A stretch of 64,000 nucleotides of DNA, taken from assembly GCA_964386565.1 (NCBI GenBank), contig CAYLRU010000011.1, positions 1 through 64,000 of the forward strand, in the 5' to 3' direction. This DNA is from CAYLRU01 sp964386565 (GTDB taxonomy: Bacteria > Desulfobacterota > Desulfobacteria > Desulfobacterales > UBA5616). Positions 8,822-17,202 of this stretch are shown here, one piece after another. Position 1 is the stretch's first letter. Every line of letters starts with the position of its first letter. A program made the translations under genes and the position numbers. Below the pieces are notes generated by a model. That model did no database searches, had not been told where the DNA came from, and was given only the letters and a program-made list of their open reading frames with translations.

Positions 8822-9475
8822 CTACTCCGATTTCAGCTTAGATGACGCAATAACCTTTAAAACCGTCCGCCGGACCGATTTCGGCGTCACGATACCGGAA
8901 AAATCGATATGATCCATTTGGGGAAACAATTTTCCATTATACAGCAGAATCAACCCGTCCAGCAACGGCGGATCATTCTGGGCCTGCAGAAAGGTAGCGG
9001 CAATCATGAAAAATGTGGTTTGACCGCCGAAAGAGCCCTGGAAAAAATGCCGCCGCGCAACTTCGTCTTCATCCTTCATATCGATGACGGCGATACAATA
9101 CCGCCTGTGTGGCACCCCTATGAAATGAAAATTTTTTACGACAAACCGGATATGGGTTTCTTCCCCGTCGGGCTGTTTAAAAAAATACATCTTTTCCAAA
9201 TGCCGGGCAAGAAGGCTTAAGGCATCCGGAACGGAAAGACATGAAGGACGGCTGACCAGCCGTGCAAATTCCAGGACCCGTTCCGTACCGGGCGTAAATA
9301 CATATAAATCCCCGGTATATACCGATGCTGACGACTCGTTTTCAATGCCGTCTTTTGGCGTATCACCGGACAATCCCAGAACGGCCGTTAAAAAACCCAG
9401 CAGGAACAGCAGCAACAAGGACCAGCCTGGAGAATTGCATCCGAATTCACGGAATTGTCCAAAAAAACGTTTCAT
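8822..9475 (-). CDS. Membrane-anchored protein of unknown function at the head of the TRAP operon
   Basis: I do not recognise this 217-aa protein. It has one N-terminal membrane segment (WSLLLLFLLGFLTAVLG, residues ~18-35) and then a soluble domain, probably periplasmic. That domain contains YTGDLYVFTPGTERVLEFAR, HIRFVVKNFHFIGVPHRR, a strand-rich CIAVIDMKDEDEVARRHFF, and a C-terminal helix. No lipobox is seen. It is the first gene of the tatT-dctP-dctQ-dctM operon with short spacing (32 bp), so it probably acts in the same uptake system, as an accessory or a substrate-handling factor. That role is inferred only from position. Confidence 0.65.
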   Translation of the reverse strand: MKRFFGQFREFGCNSPGWSLLLLFLLGFLTAVLGLSGDTPKDGIENESSASVYTGDLYVFTPGTERVLEFARLVSRPSCLSVPDALSLLARHLEKMYFFKQPDGEETHIRFVVKNFHFIGVPHRRYCIAVIDMKDEDEVARRHFFQGSFGGQTTFFMIAATFLQAQNDPPLLDGLILLYNGKLFPQMDHIDFSGIVTPKSVRRTVLKVIASSKLKSE

Positions 9476-9862
9476 TTTGACCCATTACCCGGTTTTGATG
9501 TTCGCCCTGAGCTTAAACGCTTTTATATTATGGCAAAAAGTTTCCTTTGAGGCAATATGTATAATTCCCGATAAAGTCGACGTTTTCGCAAGCACTGATA
9601 TTTTTTTCATGAAAAGGGAAACGGTCAGGCTTTGCGTGTCAAGTTTTAAGTTATTGATAAGTCAAAAAATAACCAGCCTCCATACTTAACACTGAAAATT
9701 AGCATTGAAAATCCCATATCCGCTTATAAATCCGCAGCCAATTAACTTGTAGACAAAAACACCACGGTTGTCGTCTTTTTAGTCAAACCAGGCACCATCA
9801 ATGCCGGAAATCCGTTATGGTCCATCATGCAAAAGGAATATTGTAAACAAGGAGGATCAGCC
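9476..9862. other. Divergent intergenic region between the TRAP operon and a plus-strand lipoprotein gene
   Basis: An AT-rich stretch that must hold promoters for both directions. One candidate -24/-12 element is listed separately. AAGGAGGATCAGCC before 9863 is a strong ribosome site. I see no RNA gene or other ORF here. Confidence 0.5.
9790..9805 (+). promoter_or_regulatory. Weak candidate sigma-54 (-24/-12) promoter
   Basis: AGGCACCATCAATGCC has GG and GC separated by ten bases, as sigma-54 promoters require, with GGCAC conserved at -24 and TGC at -12. The first T of TGGCAC and the first T of TTGC are missing. It would start transcription about 45 bp before the gene at 9863. Tentative. Confidence 0.25.
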
Positions 9863-10270
9863 ATGAAAAAACTGATGGTATTGATATTGATTACAGGGCT
9901 TACAGCCATCGGGTGTGCCAATACCGGGCGCTATAATACACAAAAAGGGGCCGCCATCGGTGCGGGCCTGGGCGCCCTGGCCGGTCAGGCTATCGGGAAA
10001 AACACGGAAGCCACATTGATCGGTACCGGCGTGGGAACACTACTGGGTGCTATTGTGGGAAACGGCATTGATCAGCAGGCCGATGAATATCGCAGCCGGT
10101 ATGAGACGAACGAATATTCGAATCACCGGTATTACGGCCAATACGATAACGGCGAACCGACGGATAACCGGCAGCCCCCGCCCGGCAGATGGGTCATGGT
10201 ACCGGGCCACTGGGAGGGCCGACACTGGATTCCTCCACACGAGGTGTGGATGCCGGTTGACCCGAGGTAA
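9863..10270 (+). CDS. Glycine-zipper lipoprotein
   Basis: A 135-aa lipoprotein: signal MKKLMVLILITGLTAIGC with lipobox AIGC, then a glycine-zipper segment (GAAIGAGLGALAGQAIG and LIGTGVGTLLGAIVGNG), a Tyr/Arg/Asn-rich linker, and a C-terminal WVMVPGHWEGRHWIPP motif like the YXWGXW-type repeat of small envelope proteins. Glycine-zipper proteins of this kind sit in the outer membrane or periplasm and are often stress-linked. The ATG at 9863 has the strong site AAGGAGG; the upstream frame start at 9827 lacks one. It is a single-gene unit ending at a hairpin. Confidence 0.82.
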   Translation: MKKLMVLILITGLTAIGCANTGRYNTQKGAAIGAGLGALAGQAIGKNTEATLIGTGVGTLLGAIVGNGIDQQADEYRSRYETNEYSNHRYYGQYDNGEPTDNRQPPPGRWVMVPGHWEGRHWIPPHEVWMPVDPR

Positions 10271-10297
10271 GGGTTTGAATTACCTCTCCTCTCCTCT

Positions 10298-10342
10298 GCT
10301 TTCCCGGATTTAAGACCCGATGGATCCGAAATCCGGGAAAGC
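10298..10342. terminator. Hairpin between convergent genes
   Basis: GCTTTCCCGGATTT and AAATCCGGGAAAGC form a perfect 14-bp inverted repeat around a 17-base loop. It lies between a plus-strand and a minus-strand gene and probably separates their transcripts in both directions. The T-run is weak. Confidence 0.65.
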
Positions 10343-10366
10343 TTCAAACAAAGCCCGTTATGAGAA

Positions 10367-11635
10367 TCATCCCTTTCTCGGCGGAGAAAGAAAGAGTGAC
10401 GCAGCAAATGCGACACTCAAAATAATGCTCAGGATAATAAACGCCAGGTCGTAGCTGCCGCCTTTTTCAAAAATATATCCGGCGCCAACCGGAACCATGG
10501 CCCCGAAAAATACCACCAGGGGGCCTACAATCCCGTTGATGGCGGCAAATGCATCGGGTCCGTAATAATTCCCGAGCAGCGTGGGAAACATGATCAATTG
10601 TGAACCATAACAAAATCCGAAAATCATTCCCGCGGCTATCATCATTTTAAGGCTTGTCAATTTCCACAGACCGATGAACATGACCAGCATGACCCCCAAG
10701 GTAATCGTAATGATCCACCGGGCCTCGACCCGATCCCCCAGCCATCCCACGGGAAAACGGGCCAGTCCGCTGCCCAGAATGACAAAGCTGAGAATTGACG
10801 CCGCCTGCATTCCGGAAAACCCTTTATCGGTAAAATGCAGAACACCGTGGCTGGTAATGAGAAACAGGACCATGATATGGCCGACAATTGACGTGATAAA
10901 AAACCATAGTATGGGGGTCTTGACGGATTCTTTTAATTCCCATTTTTCATCGGTACGATAGGTTTTGGCAGACTTCCCGCCATCCTGGGTTGCCCTTGTT
11001 GCCTCGTCCGGGCTCAAGCCGTCCGGGTATTGCCCCACGTCCTCGGGTTTTCCAATCAACAGGAGGCTGCATACCATGGCCAGAAGGGCAAAACCGGAAC
11101 CGGTCAGCCATCCTGCCCGCCATGTTCCGGTCGATGCCATCAACCAGGTGTAAAACGGCTGCGCCAGAAACCCGCCCACGGCGGCCCCGGTCATAACAAG
11201 TCCGATGGCCGTGCCCCGATTGACGTTAAACCAGAACATCAGGGTGGTTTGGATGGGAACAACACCGCAAAAAGCAAATCCGACAGCTACAAAAATGCCC
11301 CACAAAATGATCCATTGCCACATCTGGGATGTTATGGTGCCCAGCAGAACAAGGCCGATGAATAAAACGGCAGTTCCCGCAAGGATGGTCTTCTTGACGC
11401 CTATTTTATTAATTGAAACCGCCACCAGGGGAACGAGAAGCCCCATAAGCAAGGTACAGAGCGTATGGGCGATGGACGCCGTTCCCCTATTCCATTCCAG
11501 GGTTTTGATCATCATGGGAAAAATAACGGAAAACCCATAAAATACCAATCCCAGTGCGGACATGTAGATTATAAACAACAGGCCGACATTCTTCCATCCG
11601 TAAAAACCGGGTTTTTGAATTGCTGTTTCTGCCAT
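10367..11635 (-). CDS. MFS transporter, OFA/monocarboxylate type
   Basis: A 422-aa major facilitator with about twelve membrane segments. The N-terminal GFYGWKNVGLLFIIYMSALG, the motif-A-like loop NKIGVKKTILAG after TM2, and the second-half counterpart GDRVEARWIITI match the oxalate:formate antiporter / monocarboxylate group. These secondary carriers move small carboxylates across the inner membrane. It is monocistronic on the minus strand with an ATG preceded by AGGAAGTGAA. The substrate is not determined. The acid-catabolism genes that follow make a monocarboxylate plausible. Confidence 0.85.
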   Translation of the reverse strand: MAETAIQKPGFYGWKNVGLLFIIYMSALGLVFYGFSVIFPMMIKTLEWNRGTASIAHTLCTLLMGLLVPLVAVSINKIGVKKTILAGTAVLFIGLVLLGTITSQMWQWIILWGIFVAVGFAFCGVVPIQTTLMFWFNVNRGTAIGLVMTGAAVGGFLAQPFYTWLMASTGTWRAGWLTGSGFALLAMVCSLLLIGKPEDVGQYPDGLSPDEATRATQDGGKSAKTYRTDEKWELKESVKTPILWFFITSIVGHIMVLFLITSHGVLHFTDKGFSGMQAASILSFVILGSGLARFPVGWLGDRVEARWIITITLGVMLVMFIGLWKLTSLKMMIAAGMIFGFCYGSQLIMFPTLLGNYYGPDAFAAINGIVGPLVVFFGAMVPVGAGYIFEKGGSYDLAFIILSIILSVAFAASLFLSPPRKG

Positions 11636-11658
11636 TTCACTTCCTTTCCTGTAAAGGT

Positions 11659-11912
11659 TTAATAAAATTGTAAGAAACGTGCTCGTAGATATTTAACGCA
11701 AAAGTCCCTTGGATATGATCTGAATGCGAAAAAACGGCATATATTTCCCGAAACGCCATTGGCCGCCGCCATGGCCTTCATGATTTCACCGACCCTGCCG
11801 GCGGTGTCGTTCACGTGAGCTTTTTCCCGGTCTGTTTTATGGCGTTGGCCTTTTCATAATTCTCAAGCCTGTTGGTGGTGGTTGATTCGAAACCGTGTTG
11901 GGGACCACACAT
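11659..11912 (-). pseudogene. Possible decayed gene fragment with a frameshift
   Basis: From an ATG at 11912 the minus strand reads MCGPQHGFESTTTNRLENYE and continues to a stop at 11811. A second frame takes over immediately (HVNDTAGRVGEIMKAMAAAN) and runs to 11659. Codon use in both pieces looks coding-like and the frames would join with a one- or two-base shift. I cannot name the family. Treat it as a low-confidence relic. Confidence 0.25.
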
Positions 11913-11973
11913 CGTTTCCCGGCTCTTGAATCAGATTACTGATAGGGTTCGGTATTTAAGATCGGTCTGAAAA

Positions 11974-12012
11974 ATGATGGCCTTGTAAAAAGTCGTAAAA
12001 CAACTTTTTTGT
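11974..12012. repeat. REP-like A/T hairpin
   Basis: GATGGCCTTGTAAAAAGTCG is followed by an inverted AACTTTTTT, giving AAAAAGT pairing with ACTTTTT. The GATGG...GTAAAAAGTC pattern resembles short interspersed elements I associate with Desulfobacterota genomes. Only one copy was seen in this window. Confidence 0.3.
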
Positions 12013-12469
12013 AAGAATTTTAAGTATCCGGTATTTTATTAATTCTTTAATCTTGGGACTTAAAACTTGGTAAATCCGGTTCCTTACGAATTCATCAAAG
12101 ACGTTTCTGAATAAATATCAGGGGCTGTCCAGGCTCATGTGCCCGAATTCCATGGATCACTGCAAAACCGGAAAATATTCCGGAAACCATAACCTATCGC
12201 TGAAAAAAAATAAATCAAAATATTGATGGTTTTTCAAAGACCGGCAATCCGGAATCACACTTGTTCCGGCACATCGCTGCAATTTTGCATGCCAAGGCCG
12301 CCTGAATTATGAATGTCATGTCAAAAGATGGTTGACAAAACATTCAATATAGGTAACAGAGACAAATTTATGAGATTTTTCATTCGGCAGATTTCATCAA
12401 TCCATACAACTATTTGACTTCACATTTCATACTCAACAACGCCATTTATAACAACAAAGGGGGGGATTT

Positions 12470-13690
12470 ATGGAATATCGATTAACACCCGAGCAGGAAG
12501 CCTTCCGAAAGGAATTTTCCTCGTGGCTGGATAAAAACCTGCCGGATGGATACGATCCGGCAAAACAGCGAAATTTCAAAACCTCCGAAGAACATCTTGC
12601 CGCATATAAGGAATTTCAAAACCGCCTTTATAAAGGCGGTTATACGGCCATGCACTATCCCAAGGAATACGGCGGCCAAGGCAAAACCCTGATGGAAGAA
12701 GCCATCGTGTTGCGAACCATCGCGGAAAAATGCATGGAATTGAGAGTCCCCGGGGTCATTACCTTCGGAATGGCCGTTCCCACTATTTACACTTGTGGAA
12801 GCGAAGAACAGAAACGCAAGTATCTCCCCAAGATCATGGACGGTACGCATCTCTGGTGCCAGGGTTTCAGCGAGCCCGACGCCGGTTCGGATGTGGCCAA
12901 CGTTTCCACAATGGCCATCCGTGAAGGAGACCATTACATTGTCAACGGCCAGAAAGTATGGACCAGCATGGCCCATATGGCGGACTACTGTATTTTACTG
13001 GTTCGAACCGATCCTGAAACCACAAAGCACAGGGGTTTAAGCTACCTGCTGCTGGACATGAAAGCGCCCGGCGTAGATGTCCGACCCATGAAACAGATGA
13101 CCGGGGAGGCCGAATTCAACGAAGTCTTCATGGATAATGTAAAGGTCCCGGTTGAAAATCTGGTGGGCAAGGAAGGGGACGGCTGGATGATCGCCATCAC
13201 CACCCTGATGTTTGAAAGAGCACTGGGCGATGTGACCATGGCGGCCACCTATGAAAAGACCATCAAGGGCTTGCTGGAGACGGCCAAAACAGCCAGGCGT
13301 TCGGGAAAACCGGCCATCGAAGACCCCATTTTCAGACAAAAGCTGGCCCGGCATTATATCGAGGTCATGGTCCTGAAATATCACGGATTGCGCAATTTCA
13401 GCAAAACAATGAAAGGCGGCATTCCCGGACCGGAAGGCTCTATCGGCAAACTGCTGTGGAGTGAACCAAACCAGGGTATTACTGACGATGCCGTTATGAT
13501 TGAAGGTCCCCTGGGACAAGTGACGGAAGGCTCTCCATGGGCACTGAACGAGGGGTCCTGGCAATATGCTTTCTTAAGAGCCAAGGGAAATACCATCGAG
13601 GCCGGCAGTTCTGAAATTCAGCGTAATATCATCGGGGAACGCGTTCTTGGCCTGCCCAAAGATGCATCCAGGGCAGTCGTCAGAAAATAA
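12470..13690 (+). CDS. Acyl-CoA dehydrogenase, catalytic partner of a putative heteromeric pair
   Basis: A 406-aa FAD-dependent acyl-CoA dehydrogenase introducing the alpha,beta double bond in an acyl-CoA; electrons would go to ETF. N-terminal helices start RLTPEQEAFRKEF. The flavin motif is WCQGFSEPDAGSDVA, followed by VNGQKVWTSMA. The C-terminal motif is IEAGSSEIQRNIIGERVLG. The usual MCAD Glu before GT is replaced by Ala, so catalysis may use the Glu in FERALG, as in the isovaleryl-CoA dehydrogenase type. It is 14 bp upstream of a second, degenerate dehydrogenase. This arrangement is known from heterotetrameric steroid and alicyclic acyl-CoA dehydrogenases. The substrate is unknown. Confidence 0.92.
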   Translation: MEYRLTPEQEAFRKEFSSWLDKNLPDGYDPAKQRNFKTSEEHLAAYKEFQNRLYKGGYTAMHYPKEYGGQGKTLMEEAIVLRTIAEKCMELRVPGVITFGMAVPTIYTCGSEEQKRKYLPKIMDGTHLWCQGFSEPDAGSDVANVSTMAIREGDHYIVNGQKVWTSMAHMADYCILLVRTDPETTKHRGLSYLLLDMKAPGVDVRPMKQMTGEAEFNEVFMDNVKVPVENLVGKEGDGWMIAITTLMFERALGDVTMAATYEKTIKGLLETAKTARRSGKPAIEDPIFRQKLARHYIEVMVLKYHGLRNFSKTMKGGIPGPEGSIGKLLWSEPNQGITDDAVMIEGPLGQVTEGSPWALNEGSWQYAFLRAKGNTIEAGSSEIQRNIIGERVLGLPKDASRAVVRK

Positions 13691-13704
13691 GGAGGGAATA
13701 CGTC

Positions 13705-14847
13705 ATGGATATTACACTAAGCAAGGCACAGCAGGATATTGCCAAGGAAGCGCGCAGATTTTTAAAAAAGGAATGCCCCAAGGAATTTATAGAGGAAATG
13801 TATGAAGACCCAAACGGGTATACCGATACGTTATGGTCCAAAATTGTAGAAATTGACTGGCCGGCCATGTGCATCCCGGAAAAATACGAAGGCATGGGAA
13901 TGCCCCTGCTGGACCTGGTCATGGTTCTGGAAGAAACCGGCCGCGCCCTGCTGCCAGGTCCTTTTTTCTCGACGGTTCTGTATGCAGCGGAAACGATTAA
14001 CGCCGCAGGTTCCGAGGCCCAGAAAAAAGCATACCTTCCCAAAATCGCCAACGGCGAGATCAAGGGAACGGTGGCCGTGTACGACCCGGACAGCGGATCA
14101 GACCTCGAATATATTCAAATGAAAGCTGAATCCGACGGCAACGGATATGTTTTAAACGGTACAAAGGTTCTGGTCTCCGATGCCCATGTATCGGATTTTA
14201 TTATCTGCGCTGCGCGCACCACGGCAGGGGAAAACCCGGAAAACGGCATAACCCTCTTCATCATCGATCCCAAGGCCGACGGCGTCACGGTATCCCTGCT
14301 GCCTACCATGGATGCCGTCAGAAAATACGGCGTGGTGGAATTCAAAGACGTAAAAGTCGGTGCGGAGGCCGTTCTGGGAGATGTCGACAAAGGATGGGCA
14401 CCGTTTTTTAAGGCCGTGCAGCGGGCCAACGTGGGAATTGCCGCGGAAAGCATCGGCGGCGCCCAGTGGGCCATGGAGACGGCCACCGATTACGCCAAAA
14501 TGAGGGTTCAGTTCGATCAACCCATTGGCGCGTTTCAGGCGATCAAACACCGGTGCGCCCAGATGTTTGCGGACGTGGAAAGCTCCCGTTCTCTTTTGTA
14601 TTATGCCGCATGGGCCCAGGACAACGAAGACACGACAACCGCGGCCATAGCGGCTTCAGCAGCCAAGGCCTATTGCACGGAGGCCTATAAAAACGTGGTC
14701 TGCGGGACCGTCCAGGTCATGGGCGGCGCAGGATTTATCTGGGAGAATGAAGTGCATTACTACCTGAAACGGGCCAAGGCCAATGAAGTGATCATGGGAG
14801 ACCCGGACTATCACCGTGAAAAAATTTTAAGGCTCTTGTCCTTGTAG
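13705..14847 (+). CDS. Acyl-CoA dehydrogenase, probable non-catalytic partner subunit
   Basis: A 380-aa acyl-CoA dehydrogenase homologue translated 14 bp after the preceding one (GGAGGGAATACGTC before the ATG). The fold is recognisable from YDPDSGSDLEYIQ, LNGTKVLVSDA, RVQFDQPIGAFQAIKHRCA and VMGGAGFIWENEVHYYLKRA. The C-terminal GTSEIQ motif is absent; the sequence reads NEVIMGDPDYHREKILRLL. The helix carrying the alternative base reads RANVGIAAE rather than ...ER. It therefore seems to lack a catalytic Glu in both known positions, as in the second subunits of heteromeric dehydrogenases such as the mycobacterial ChsE types. A terminator follows 75 bp downstream. Confidence 0.9.
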   Translation: MDITLSKAQQDIAKEARRFLKKECPKEFIEEMYEDPNGYTDTLWSKIVEIDWPAMCIPEKYEGMGMPLLDLVMVLEETGRALLPGPFFSTVLYAAETINAAGSEAQKKAYLPKIANGEIKGTVAVYDPDSGSDLEYIQMKAESDGNGYVLNGTKVLVSDAHVSDFIICAARTTAGENPENGITLFIIDPKADGVTVSLLPTMDAVRKYGVVEFKDVKVGAEAVLGDVDKGWAPFFKAVQRANVGIAAESIGGAQWAMETATDYAKMRVQFDQPIGAFQAIKHRCAQMFADVESSRSLLYYAAWAQDNEDTTTAAIAASAAKAYCTEAYKNVVCGTVQVMGGAGFIWENEVHYYLKRAKANEVIMGDPDYHREKILRLLSL

Positions 14848-14922
14848 TCATAAAGAATGATTATCTTAAATAACCATAAGGGCGGTTCTGAACGGGCAGT
14901 GCCGCTCGAATCATCATTATTG

Positions 14923-14949
14923 AAGCTGCGTAGATCTGCAGCTTTTTTT
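14923..14949 (+). terminator. Rho-independent terminator
   Basis: AAGCTGC pairs with GCAGCTT around an eight-base loop and runs directly into a T-tract. It ends the acyl-CoA dehydrogenase pair transcript just before the ribosome site of the next gene. That gene must then either use its own promoter or depend on read-through. Confidence 0.8.
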
Positions 14950-14962
14950 GGAGTTTAATATC

Positions 14963-15964
14963 ATGGAAGAAATTTTACCTCATCTCTATCGCATCGTGGT
15001 CCCCCTTCCCAAAAATCCTTTAAAGGAAGTCAATTCCTATATCCTGACCTCAAATGATCGCAACCTGATCATCGATACCGGCATGAATCGGCCGGAATGC
15101 CAGGAAGTATTGGAAGCGGGCCTTGAAGAAATCGGAATCGACCTGGAAAAAACGGATATCATCGCTACCCATTATCATGCCGATCACCAGGGCCTGGTGG
15201 CCACTTTCTTAAAGAACGGATCAAGCGCCTACATGGGAGAAAAGGATGCAGTCGTCATGAACCTGGGTTCCACCACCCATGCCCGGAAAATGCCCATGGG
15301 CGATTACGCCGCATTGAACGGTTTTCCGGAAGAAGAACTCCTGAAGGCGCAAAAGAATCACCCGGGATTTAAATACGGCCCCCAGTCGCCTGTCAATTAT
15401 ATCGGTGTCAAGGAGGGAAAAACCTTTCAGGTGGGGGCCTATACCTTAAACGTCATTGAAACTCCGGGCCACACCGAAGGTCATATTTGCCTGTATGAGC
15501 CCAATCAGAAAATTTTCTTTTCCGGAGACCACGTCCTGGGAGACATCACCCCGAACATCCAGGCATGGACCGATCATTACGATCCACTGGATCTCTACAT
15601 CAGCAGTCTTAAAAAGATTTATGACCTGAATGTAACGATCTGTTATCCGGCCCATCGCTCCTTTATCCCGGATTTGAAAAAGCGGGTTTCCGAATTGATG
15701 GAACACCACCGGGTTCGGGCAAATGAAGTCATCTCTATTCTGGAAAAGAAACCACGAAATGCCTATCAAACAGCCTCGAAGATGACATGGGATATTGTGG
15801 CCAAATCCTGGGATGATTTCCCCGTTATGCAAAAATGGTTTGCCACCGGAGAAGCCATCGCCCATCTGCGGTATCTTGAAAACAAGAATTACATCCGCCG
15901 GGAAATGATCGACGGAATAATTTTCTACGCAACGGACGGGAAAAACAAACTGGCATCCGTCTGA
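14963..15964 (+). CDS. Metallo-beta-lactamase-fold hydrolase
   Basis: A 333-aa MBL-superfamily protein of the glyoxalase II/LACTB2-like type. The metal motif is THYHADHQG (residues ~71-79), followed by the later ETPGHTEGHICLY and FFSGDHVLG motifs; another His is in YPAHRSF. The C-terminal ~90 residues look like a winged-helix extension (AYQTASKMTWDI...). Such enzymes hydrolyse thioesters or phosphoesters, and in this acyl-CoA context a thioesterase is possible. I chose the ATG at 14963 (GGAG nine bases upstream) over a TTG at 14948 that overlaps the terminator. Confidence 0.85.
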   Translation: MEEILPHLYRIVVPLPKNPLKEVNSYILTSNDRNLIIDTGMNRPECQEVLEAGLEEIGIDLEKTDIIATHYHADHQGLVATFLKNGSSAYMGEKDAVVMNLGSTTHARKMPMGDYAALNGFPEEELLKAQKNHPGFKYGPQSPVNYIGVKEGKTFQVGAYTLNVIETPGHTEGHICLYEPNQKIFFSGDHVLGDITPNIQAWTDHYDPLDLYISSLKKIYDLNVTICYPAHRSFIPDLKKRVSELMEHHRVRANEVISILEKKPRNAYQTASKMTWDIVAKSWDDFPVMQKWFATGEAIAHLRYLENKNYIRREMIDGIIFYATDGKNKLASV

Positions 15965-15991
15965 AGATCATTCTTTCGGTGAAAGAGAAAG

Positions 15992-17071
15992 ATGATGCCA
16001 AAAACGAAAAAAAATATCACCACCCCGGCCCTTCTTCTGGATCTGGACAAACTGGAATACAACATCGGGAAAATGGCAGATTTCTTTTCGCAAACATCCG
16101 CCAACGTACGCCCGATGTTCAAAACCCATAAACTGGTTCCCATTGCCCTTCGTCAACTCGAAGCCGGAGCACGGGGAATCACCTGCGCCAAGCTGAGTGA
16201 AGCGGAGGTCCTGGTTGACAGCGGGATTCAAGACATCCTCATCGCCAACCAGGTGGTGGGAGAAGACAAATTGACCCGTCTTATGGCCCTTCAGAAAAAA
16301 GCGGACGTCAAGGTCGCCGTGGATGACCCGGTTCACATTTCCGCCCTTTCAACCGCCGCAAAAGCGGCAGGCGTTACACAGGGCGTATTGATCGAAGTCA
16401 ATGTCGGACTTCCGAGGTGTGGCGTTGCACCTGAAAAGGCATCCGAACTGGCCCGGCTCGTAGACAAATCGCCGGGCTTGGTACTGCGGGGCGTCATGGG
16501 ATATGAGGGACATCTTGTTCTCCTTGATGATCAGAACAGGCGTGTCCCGGAAACGCAAAAATCCATGGAACTGCTTGTAACCGCGGCGGAATCCATCCGA
16601 AAATGCGGTCTTGCATGCGACATGGTGAGTGCCGGCGGCACCGGCACCTACAACATCACCGGCGTCTTTCCCGGCATCACAGAAGTCCAGGCCGGTTCCT
16701 ACGTCATGATGGACACATCGTACGATAAACTCGGCCTGGGATTTGAAAAAGCCGTCACCATCCTGTCCACGGTCCAATCCACAGCCTTGGACGGATGGGC
16801 CATCATCGACTCCGGCGTAAAAGCCATGACCAATGACTTCGGTCTGCCGGAACTCATCGGCGTCCCTGACACCAGGCTGGTATTGCTCAGCGAAGAACAT
16901 GGCCACCTTTATGCGGACGGGAAAAAACCAAACCTGGCCGTCGGGGATAAAGTCGAGCTTTACCCTTCCCACATCTGCACCACGGTCAATCTTTACGATC
17001 GCATCCATGTCCTGCGCAAAAACAGGGTTGAAGACATATGGCCCATCAAGGGCCGCGGCTGCTCCCAGTAA
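15992..17071 (+). CDS. DSD1-family PLP enzyme (D-threonine aldolase / D-serine dehydratase-like)
   Basis: A 359-aa alanine-racemase-fold protein. The likely PLP lysine is in MFKTHKLVPIA (residue ~46-49). The barrel continues with GITCAKLSEAEVL, VGLPRCGV and GYEGHL. Near the C-terminus, YPSHICTTVNLYD supplies the His and Cys that bind zinc in D-serine dehydratase and D-threonine aldolase. The reaction is therefore metal- and PLP-dependent cleavage or dehydration of a beta-hydroxy D-amino acid. It lies 27 bp after the MBL hydrolase gene and was probably co-transcribed with it. Its relation to acyl-CoA catabolism is unclear. Confidence 0.85.
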   Translation: MMPKTKKNITTPALLLDLDKLEYNIGKMADFFSQTSANVRPMFKTHKLVPIALRQLEAGARGITCAKLSEAEVLVDSGIQDILIANQVVGEDKLTRLMALQKKADVKVAVDDPVHISALSTAAKAAGVTQGVLIEVNVGLPRCGVAPEKASELARLVDKSPGLVLRGVMGYEGHLVLLDDQNRRVPETQKSMELLVTAAESIRKCGLACDMVSAGGTGTYNITGVFPGITEVQAGSYVMMDTSYDKLGLGFEKAVTILSTVQSTALDGWAIIDSGVKAMTNDFGLPELIGVPDTRLVLLSEEHGHLYADGKKPNLAVGDKVELYPSHICTTVNLYDRIHVLRKNRVEDIWPIKGRGCSQ

Positions 17072-17202
17072 GCCGATGTTACGGATTTTGATATTTATTG
17101 CCGAAAGGGTAAAGCCACGGACCGAATCCGAACATGCAAATGAGGTTGGTGGACCATACAATCCACCAACCGTAGAATACTTTGAATACTTTCTTTTTCA
17201 TA

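Larger units (their letters stand above)
11636..12469. other. 834-bp gene-poor region with decayed sequence
   Basis: No intact gene is supported. Two pieces stand out: a broken minus-strand reading frame (about 11659-11912) and a short A/T hairpin with REP-like flanks (about 11974-12012). The last 150 bp should contain the promoter of the acyl-CoA dehydrogenase pair. AAAGGGGGGGATTT at 12456-12469 is its ribosome site. Confidence 0.5.
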
